From Cyanobacteria bacterium HKST-UBA02 (GTDB lineage: Bacteria; Cyanobacteriota; Vampirovibrionia; Obscuribacterales; Obscuribacteraceae), in NCBI GenBank assembly GCA_020431945.1, contig JAGQHH010000105.1, forward strand, positions 1 to 19,850: a stretch of DNA of 19,850 nucleotides, in the 5' to 3' direction. The translations under genes were made by a program, and so were the position numbers. Positions 14,321 to 19,850 of this stretch are shown here, one piece after another (the first letter of the stretch is position 1; the number at the start of each line of letters is the position of its first letter). The notes beneath the pieces are model-generated. The model was not told the origin of the DNA. It worked only from the letters and a program-made list of their open reading frames with translations, and searched no databases.

Positions 14321-17300
14321 ATGATGAATTGCAGCGAGTATAGATATCTAATTCAACAGAGATTCGATGAGGAGCTCGACGGCAACGACGCCGGCTCTCT
14401 CGATGAGCATATAGACGATTGCGAATCCTGCGCCAAGTTCGACCATCAGCTCGAGCAGATGATCCAGGGCGCCGAAGAAGCTTCCATGCCGGAAGAGCTC
14501 ACGCCGCCGAATCCGGAAGCCCTGGCAAAACTGGTACAGCAGCAGCTGCCCCAGCAGAAGGGGAATTTTTTCTCCGCCATAACCAGTATGTTTCAGAGCT
14601 CTCCCAAGTCCGAGCCCAAGAAGAAAGGCGGCAGCAAAAGCCGCGGAGTCAAGAGCAGCAAGTCCGCGGCACCGGCTTCCGGCACCAATTTTCCCCATCG
14701 CACCAAGCCCAAGCGCTCCCCCGGCGAAGACCGGGACCAGGAAGAAGACGCAGCCATGCTGGCCCGGGTGCGCACTCTAAACAAGTCCATAGGCGCCCAG
14801 CAGCAGCAGGCACCGCCGGAGCCGCCCCGGGATAGCCGGGACCTGCAGTCCACCACCAGCTCCCTGGGCGAGAAGTTCGGCTATGACATGGGCAACGCCA
14901 TGAGCCCCGACGAAGCGCCTCTCACCCTGGCCGAATCGATCAGACGAAAGATCTCCGAATCCCAGAGCATATCGACTCAGCCCGACGCATTTCCCGAACC
15001 CCTTTCGGAGCCGGAGCCCATGCCTCCGCAACAAGCACCGCAACAAGATCAGTGGAACGCTCCGATACCTATGCCCGGCTCCGCTCCAGCCGCCCCACCG
15101 GTAGCCATGAGCCAGCCCCAGCCATATGCCAGCCATCCAGGCGGCGATATCGGTCTCAAGCCTCCCGGCGCCGCAGGCACTGAGGAGAGCTGGGACACCA
15201 GACCGCCCCGTGGAACCATGGGCGATGCCGACAGCGCCGACTGGGGACCGCCTCCCCAGGGAGGCACCTGGGAAGAGCATGGCGCAGCCGGAGCAGCAGC
15301 CCAGGGTAGCTGGGGCAGCCCGGCGCCGGGCGGACCCGGCTCCTGGTCGGACCCATCAGCAAGTGGTCCTCAACCAGCCCAGGCCCCGCCACAGTCACCG
15401 GATCCGGCTCAAGCAGCCTGGTCCCAACCGGCCCCCCAGGCCGACGGGCAGAGCGCCTGGCCGGCACCGGCAGGTGGCGGTGGACCAGCAGCCTGGTCGA
15501 CTCCCGGACAGGAAGCTCAACCGGCACAGGACAATCAGGGCTGGAGCTCGCCGGCGTCACCGGCAGCCGACACCGGCTGGGGCGGCAGCGAAACCGCCCA
15601 GCCCGCCGCTTCCGGCGGACAGGACTGGGGTCAATCCCAGCAAGGCTGGAGCTCTCCATCGGCCAGCTCCGCCGGAGCCGGCTGGGGCGCAGGCCAGACC
15701 GCCGAGACAGAAGGCAATGGCTGGAACAACCAGGCACCTGCTGCTCAGCCTGATGCAGCCTGGCAGGCACCTCCGGCTCAGGCAGCCCCGGCACCACCGC
15801 CGGCGCCCGAGCCCGCCGCTACGACTCCCGGATGGTCATCACCGGATTCGAGCTCCTCAGGATGGGGCGCGCCTGCAGGTCAGACAGACACCGGCGGCTG
15901 GGGCAAGCCCGCCGCCGAGACAGGAGCCCCGCCAGCAGCAGCAAGTCAAGGTTCGGGCTGGTCGGGAGGCGGCGCCGCAGCCGGCTCCTGGGAAGGCGCC
16001 GGTCAGGCAGCAGCACCCGCCGACAGCGGAGCCGCCTGGGGTAGCCCGCCGGCAGCAGCGAATCAAGGTTCAGGCTCCTGGGCAGCGGTCTCCCAGGCCC
16101 CGACAGAGCAACCGGCAGCACCACCAGCTCCGGAAGCCCCATCGGCACAAGACACCGGCGGCTGGGCCGCCGCTGCCGCCACATCCGCATCCTCAGGCTG
16201 GGGAGCCCCCGGCGCTGAAGCATCCGGTGCATCCGGCACTGGCTGGCCGCAGGGCCCGGGCGCTCAGGCTGGCGGAAATACCGGCGCTTCCGGCTGGGGT
16301 TCCGGTGCCGCGACAGGTGGTTCCGGCTGGGGCGACAGCTCCCAGGCAGCACCGGCACCAGCTGCGCCAGCCGCTCCCGCACCGGCAGCATCTCCGGAAG
16401 AGTCCGGTGGATGGAGCATGCCGGCAGCGGCCGAGAGCCAATCTCAATCAACAGGCTGGGGTCAGGCAGCGCCGGCTCAACAAGCTTCAGGCTGGCCTTC
16501 CGCCACACCGGAAGCAGCACCGGCAGCAGGTAGCTGGGGCGGCGCCCCGGCCGCTCAGGCCGCGCCTCCGGCACCGGCACAAGCTGCCGAGGAAGGCGGC
16601 TGGGGCCAGAAAAAAGATCCGGACCCCTGGGGAGGCGGTGGTCAGAACGCCCAGAGTCGCCCGAACTGGTCTATCCAGGCCGAGCAGATGGAAACCGGCT
16701 CTTTCAAAGCCTTCCAGGAAAGCGGTATGAGCCTGGACGCCCTGGCGCCCGCTCCGCCCATGCCCGCGCAATCAGCCGAGCCACAGGCAAACCGTTTCGA
16801 CGTTCCCATTCAAGAAAGGGCGCAGGAAGCCGCACCGGCTCAAGCTTCGGGTCCGTCCTTCGCAGACTCCGGCAACAGCCACTGGGACGTACCGATCCAG
16901 GAAAAACTCAAACAGCAGGGAGGCGCTCCGGAACAGCCTCAGGCTCCGGCACCGCCGACCCAGCCCGAATCGGCACCGGCAGCCGGAAGCTGGCCGGCAC
17001 CGCCAGCCGGAAACGAGGTCCAGAGCCACTGGGATCTTCCTATCCAGGAAAAGCTGAAAGGTACAGAAGCCCCGCCACCACCGGCTCAATCCGGATTCGG
17101 CATGCCTCCTCAACCAGTACAGCCAGTACAACCCGTGCAGCCTGTTCAGCCAGTGCAACCGGCAGCGGTGGCCCCGCCTGTTCCCGCACCGGTTCCTGCT
17201 CCTGCACCGGTACCAGAGCAGGGCGGTGGTCTTTTCGGACAGAAGCTGGATGATTCCGCCATAGACAAGATCTTCAGCGCCAACCTCGGTGTCACCGAAT

Positions 17301-18733
17301 CGGCCTCCCAGCCGATCGGACAGGCAGCTCAACCAGCGGTGCCGGAACCGGTTGCGCCCGTCGCACCTGTTGCACCGGCTCCGCCTCAAGCACCGCCTGT
17401 GCCACCAGGTCAGGCTCCTGTAACCGGTAGCTGGGGGGCTCCGGGCGCGGCAATGCCGCCTCCGCCCATGCCCGGCGCACCGCCGGCTCCCGGCGTTCCG
17501 GACATGTCATTCGCGCCTCCGGCCCAGCCAGTCGAGCCTGCCGCACCGAAGTTCACATCGATACCGCAACAAAGGGATTCGTCGCCCCAGCAGCCCGCCA
17601 CTGATCCCGGTCTGTTCAACCTGGACGATGCCGCAGTCGACCAGATATTCGAAAAGATGGGCGTCGCCGAGGAATCGAATTCGATTCAGAGTCAGGCGCC
17701 GGCCCCCCCGCAACCCGGCGCACCGCCAGCGATGGGAGCCCCACCTATGCCTGGAGCTCCGGAGCCCGCTCCGCCTCCGCAACCCATTTCACCGCCCGCT
17801 TTCGGAATGCCGGCCCAGGCAGAGATGCCGCCCCCTCCTCCAGCTCCGCCGCTACCGGTGCAGGCAGAGATGCCGCCCCCGGCTCCGCCTGCACCACCGG
17901 CAATGGCACCGGCGCCTCCTCAGCAGTCACAGTCCGGACTGTTCAACATATCGGATTCGGACATGGATAGAATGTTCGACAATGTTCTGGCCAGTCCGGG
18001 AGCCGCGGCTCCTCAGACTCCGGTGGCACCGCCGCAGCCCCAGGGATTCCAGCAAGCCCAGCCGGCCCCCCCGGCCTTCGGAGCCCAGGCACCGCCGCCT
18101 CCACCAGCACCACAGGCACAGGTTCCGCAGGCACCGCCGCCTCCACCGCCGCCGCCGATGCCGGCTGCCCCCGAAGCCCCGGCCATGGCCCAGGTTGCTT
18201 CCGGTCTGCCTGTACCGAAAGTGGAAGGCATCGGGCGGCTCGACGCCGGCTCGGATACCTCCGCCGAAGCTGGCTCGGGACGGATCGCCGCCATCGGTAA
18301 GTTTCTCCTCGACCAGAAAGACCTGGAGAAGCTCGGTAAGATCACTGCCGCAGACCAGTCCGACGTCAAGATGCGCATCCTGACCACCGAAGCCTCCGAA
18401 GATCTACAAACTCTTCTCTCCGAGATCGGCTCGCAACAGAGAGTTATAGGCTCGGTGATTGTCGGTCACGATGGTCTGCTCATCGCCAACACCATGCCGG
18501 AGGAAGTGGACGCCGAGTCTATCGGAGTCTGGGCCCTCGGCGTCTATATGAACACCGAGCACGTGATCAAGAAAATGGGTCACGAACGGGTACACCAGGT
18601 GGTCTCCAGAACGCCCAGAGGTTATGTGGTCATCGCCGACTTCGGCGGCGGTCTGCTGGTAACCATCACCGAAGGCACTGAGACCGAGACCCTGATCCCG
18701 CTGATGCGGAAGATCACCGACCTGGTCTCATAG
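14321..18733 (+). CDS. Anti-sigma zinc finger - tryptophan/proline-rich scaffold - Roadblock/LC7 fusion
   Basis: This 1470-residue protein opens with an anti-sigma zinc-binding domain holding Cys4 and the HxxxCxxC motif His30, Cys34, Cys37. A Lys/Arg-rich stretch follows (about 92-140). Residues 244-800 form a Gly/Ser/Ala/Pro/Gln chain with a tryptophan every 10-20 residues. Residues 800-1310 are Pro/Ala-rich, with three [HR][WF]D[VL]PIQE[KR] motifs (825, 854, 903) and three GLF..DD..D..F motifs (970, 1097, 1206). A helical stretch from about 1320 leads into a Roadblock/LC7 domain (1361-1470) with GSVIVGHDGLLIANTMPEE and FGGGLLVTITEG. I see no membrane helix. ZAS domains sequester their partner sigma, and Roadblock domains dimerise and bind small Ras-like GTPases (as MglB does). 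The combination suggests a soluble sigma-binding scaffold; that is inference. It starts 31 bp after the sigma gene, at the first of two adjacent ATGs. Confidence 0.9.
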   Translation: MMNCSEYRYLIQQRFDEELDGNDAGSLDEHIDDCESCAKFDHQLEQMIQGAEEASMPEELTPPNPEALAKLVQQQLPQQKGNFFSAITSMFQSSPKSEPKKKGGSKSRGVKSSKSAAPASGTNFPHRTKPKRSPGEDRDQEEDAAMLARVRTLNKSIGAQQQQAPPEPPRDSRDLQSTTSSLGEKFGYDMGNAMSPDEAPLTLAESIRRKISESQSISTQPDAFPEPLSEPEPMPPQQAPQQDQWNAPIPMPGSAPAAPPVAMSQPQPYASHPGGDIGLKPPGAAGTEESWDTRPPRGTMGDADSADWGPPPQGGTWEEHGAAGAAAQGSWGSPAPGGPGSWSDPSASGPQPAQAPPQSPDPAQAAWSQPAPQADGQSAWPAPAGGGGPAAWSTPGQEAQPAQDNQGWSSPASPAADTGWGGSETAQPAASGGQDWGQSQQGWSSPSASSAGAGWGAGQTAETEGNGWNNQAPAAQPDAAWQAPPAQAAPAPPPAPEPAATTPGWSSPDSSSSGWGAPAGQTDTGGWGKPAAETGAPPAAASQGSGWSGGGAAAGSWEGAGQAAAPADSGAAWGSPPAAANQGSGSWAAVSQAPTEQPAAPPAPEAPSAQDTGGWAAAAATSASSGWGAPGAEASGASGTGWPQGPGAQAGGNTGASGWGSGAATGGSGWGDSSQAAPAPAAPAAPAPAASPEESGGWSMPAAAESQSQSTGWGQAAPAQQASGWPSATPEAAPAAGSWGGAPAAQAAPPAPAQAAEEGGWGQKKDPDPWGGGGQNAQSRPNWSIQAEQMETGSFKAFQESGMSLDALAPAPPMPAQSAEPQANRFDVPIQERAQEAAPAQASGPSFADSGNSHWDVPIQEKLKQQGGAPEQPQAPAPPTQPESAPAAGSWPAPPAGNEVQSHWDLPIQEKLKGTEAPPPPAQSGFGMPPQPVQPVQPVQPVQPVQPAAVAPPVPAPVPAPAPVPEQGGGLFGQKLDDSAIDKIFSANLGVTESASQPIGQAAQPAVPEPVAPVAPVAPAPPQAPPVPPGQAPVTGSWGAPGAAMPPPPMPGAPPAPGVPDMSFAPPAQPVEPAAPKFTSIPQQRDSSPQQPATDPGLFNLDDAAVDQIFEKMGVAEESNSIQSQAPAPPQPGAPPAMGAPPMPGAPEPAPPPQPISPPAFGMPAQAEMPPPPPAPPLPVQAEMPPPAPPAPPAMAPAPPQQSQSGLFNISDSDMDRMFDNVLASPGAAAPQTPVAPPQPQGFQQAQPAPPAFGAQAPPPPPAPQAQVPQAPPPPPPPPMPAAPEAPAMAQVASGLPVPKVEGIGRLDAGSDTSAEAGSGRIAAIGKFLLDQKDLEKLGKITAADQSDVKMRILTTEASEDLQTLLSEIGSQQRVIGSVIVGHDGLLIANTMPEEVDAESIGVWALGVYMNTEHVIKKMGHERVHQVVSRTPRGYVVIADFGGGLLVTITEGTETETLIPLMRKITDLVS
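15050..16640 (+). repeat. Tryptophan-rich G/S/A-W degenerate repeat region (protein level)
   Basis: Within the fusion protein, residues about 244-773 carry some 34 tryptophans, nearly all in contexts such as SGWGAP, QGWSSP, GSWGSP, AAWSTP and GGWGKP. Spacing is irregular (about 6-30 residues) and the DNA copies differ in codons, so this is a degenerate repeat kept at protein level. Further tryptophans occur in the motifs downstream, and none occur between about 1040 and the Roadblock domain. Confidence 0.85.
16793..17053 (+). repeat. Three copies of a DxPIQE short linear motif
   Basis: In the fusion protein the motifs RFDVPIQER (825-833), HWDVPIQEK (854-862) and HWDLPIQEK (903-911) stand out from the surrounding Pro/Ala-rich sequence. 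The last two continue with LK. They look like repeated binding or short helix motifs and belong to no motif class I can name. Confidence 0.85.
17114..17158 (+). repeat. Five tandem Pro-Val-Gln triplets
   Basis: Residues 932-946 of the fusion protein are (PVQ)x5. The codons vary within the repeat (cca/ccc/cct, gta/gtg/gtt, cag/caa), so it is not a fresh DNA slippage product. Confidence 0.9.
17228..17977 (+). repeat. Three copies of a GLF-acidic-F motif
   Basis: In the fusion protein GLFGQKLDDSAIDKIF (970-985), GLFNLDDAAVDQIF (1097-1110) and GLFNISDSDMDRMF (1206-1219) share GLF, an acidic pair, D-x-[IM]-F and a short amphipathic helix pattern. They are 127 and 109 residues apart, separated by Pro-rich spacers. 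Such conserved islands in a disordered chain usually bind a partner; which one is unknown. Confidence 0.88.
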
Positions 18734-18755
18734 CCCGCAAGCAACAAGCAACAGA

Positions 18756-18786
18756 AAAAGGGCGGAATCGATGATTCCGCCCTTTT
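18756..18786. terminator. Bidirectional intrinsic terminator between the fusion gene and dnaK
   Basis: AAAAGGGCGGAATC (18756-18769) and GATTCCGCCCTTTT (18773-18786) are a perfect 14-bp inverted repeat with a three-base GAT loop. The GC-rich stem is flanked by A and T runs on each side, so it can stop transcription from both converging genes. It lies 22 bp after the fusion-gene stop and 23 bp before the dnaK stop. Confidence 0.93.
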
Positions 18787-18809
18787 CACTCGGCTCGCTA
18801 TGCGCTTAG

Positions 18810-19850
18810 CTAGCTTTCGATTTCGGCATCGATAACATCATCGTCAGCGGAGTCGCCGGTCGAGGTCTGGGTCGACTGGGTGTTGCCGGCGGCAGCGCCT
18901 ACTGGCTGCCGGGACTGGACGTCCTGCTGGATGATCACATCGAGACCGCGAAGCTCGTTCATGAGATTTCGGATGGTATCCAGATCGGCCTCGTCCTTCA
19001 TCTTCTGCCTGAGATCGGCAATCAGATTCTCGGTTCGAGAACGGGTTCCGGAGCTCACCTGATCACCGAGCTCTTTGAGCTTGTGCTCGAAGGTGTAGCA
19101 CATGGAGTCGGCCTCGTTGCGCACATCGATCCGCTCTTTCAGTACTTTGTCTTCCTGAGCATGACTCTCGGCTTCACGAATCATGCGCTCCACATCATCC
19201 TTGGAGAGGTTGGTGGAAGCTGTGATCGTGATCTTCTGCTCTTTGCCGGTGTTCTGATCCTTGGCGCTCACCGAGAGAATGCCGTTGGCGTCGATATCGA
19301 AGGAGACCTCGATACGCGGCATGCCGCGCGGAGCCGCGGCGATTCCGTCGAGACGGAAATTGCCCAGCAGTTTATTCTCGCGAGCCAGCGCTCTTTCACC
19401 CTGGAAGACATAGACGTCGACTCCGGGCTGATTGTCCTCGGCGGTCGAGAAAGTCTCGGACTTGTGGCAGGGGATGGTGGTGTTCTTTTCCACCAGTTTG
19501 GTGAACACACCGCCCATGGTTTCGATACCGAGAGAGAGAGGGGTGACGTCGAGAAGGACGACTTCTTTCACCTCGCCCGCCAGCACGCCGGCCTGGATGG
19601 CGGCTCCCACGGCCACCACCTCGTCGGGATTGACGCTCTGGTTCGGCTCTTTGCCGCCGGTCATCTGCTTGACCAGCTCTTTGACAGCCGGGATCCTGGT
19701 GGATCCGCCGACCAGCACCACATCGTTGATCTCGGAGAGGTCCAGTCCGGAATCTTTGATGGCTTGCTCCACCGGACCACGGCAGCGCTCCACGAGCTCT
19801 CTGGTGAGATCGTCGAATTTCGCCCGGGACAGTTTCATGTCCAGGTGCTT
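18810..19850 (-). CDS. dnaK: Chaperone DnaK (Hsp70), C-terminal part (5' end outside window)
   Basis: DnaK is the ATP-driven Hsp70 chaperone working with DnaJ and GrpE. The frame is open to the right edge: KHLD precedes the methionine at 19838, as in full-length DnaK, so that methionine is internal. About 346 residues are visible. They include the end of the nucleotide-binding domain with [11 protein letters not shown] (Hsp70 signature), then the interdomain linker around [15 protein letters not shown]. The substrate-binding beta domain and the helical lid follow. The tail is Gln/Thr/Ser-rich and ends [11 protein letters not shown], the usual acidic DnaK ending. Sequence and length are normal for the visible part. 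It is converging on the fusion gene, from which it is separated by the terminator. DnaJ or GrpE genes are not in the window. Confidence 0.97.
   Translation of the reverse strand, partial: KHLDMKLSRAKFDDLTRELVERCRGPVEQAIKDSGLDLSEINDVVLVGGSTRIPAVKELVKQMTGGKEPNQSVNPDEVVAVGAAIQAGVLAGEVKEVVLLDVTPLSLGIETMGGVFTKLVEKNTTIPCHKSETFSTAEDNQPGVDVYVFQGERALARENKLLGNFRLDGIAAAPRGMPRIEVSFDIDANGILSVSAKDQNTGKEQKITITASTNLSKDDVERMIREAESHAQEDKVLKERIDVRNEADSMCYTFEHKLKELGDQVSSGTRSRTENLIADLRQKMKDEADLDTIRNLMNELRGLDVIIQQDVQSRQPVGAAAGNTQSTQTSTGDSADDDVIDAEIES

Noticed and set aside
15126..16730. Open frame of 534 codons in the +1-shifted frame inside the fusion gene
   Set aside because: It is almost only Pro, Arg, His, Gln and Ala, and stays open because the G/C/A-rich repeat region has few stop codons. 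It has no start context and no domain.

Overview
The window (19,850 bp, GC-rich with AT-rich gaps) looks like a chromosomal segment of a free-living diderm bacterium. It carries only housekeeping and lineage-type genes, with no tRNA, rRNA, CRISPR array, insertion sequence or phage gene that I can see. An O-antigen ligase/polymerase-type membrane protein implies an outer membrane. The primary sigma factor is short and lacks region 1.1. DUF4388/PATAN and Roadblock/LC7 domains occur together. My best guess is a Vampirovibrionia/Melainabacteria (Obscuribacterales-like) genome. This rests on gene style only, and Myxococcota- or Armatimonadota-like lineages cannot be excluded.

Layout. Plus strand 1-2421: the end of trpB, trpA, and a voltage-gated-type potassium channel with a C-terminal zinc ribbon, all overlapping and probably cotranslated. 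Minus strand 2430-3035: an unrecognised soluble protein. Plus 3150-4532: a MATE efflux transporter whose last 72 bp overlap the convergent minus-strand gene. Minus 8549-4461: a DUF4388 protein, a 55-codon basic protein with the best Shine-Dalgarno of the window, trpS, and an O-antigen-ligase family protein. The last three are only a few bases apart. Plus 8738-12711: sigA, then mgtE and an acyl-CoA (propionyl-CoA type) carboxylase carboxyltransferase subunit as a tight pair. Minus 13403-12708: another unrecognised protein. Then comes a 310-bp gap rich in inverted repeats. Plus 13714-18733: a diverged ECF sigma factor and a 1470-residue fusion protein. A bidirectional terminator separates that from the 3' part of dnaK on the minus strand.

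The most unusual unit is the sigma/anti-sigma pair at 13.7-18.7 kb. The anti-sigma zinc-finger module (C4, H30, C34, C37) is not followed by a membrane helix. It is followed by a roughly 1,200-residue low-complexity chain and a C-terminal Roadblock/LC7 domain. The chain holds about 39 tryptophans in G/S/A-W contexts and two families of thrice-repeated short motifs. This suggests a soluble multivalent scaffold linking a small-GTPase-type or polarity module to transcription. That function is inference; the domain order is seen directly.

Other points worth a second look are the alternative hairpins just ahead of the mgtE ribosome site, the ion channel translationally coupled to trpA, and the small basic protein ahead of trpS.
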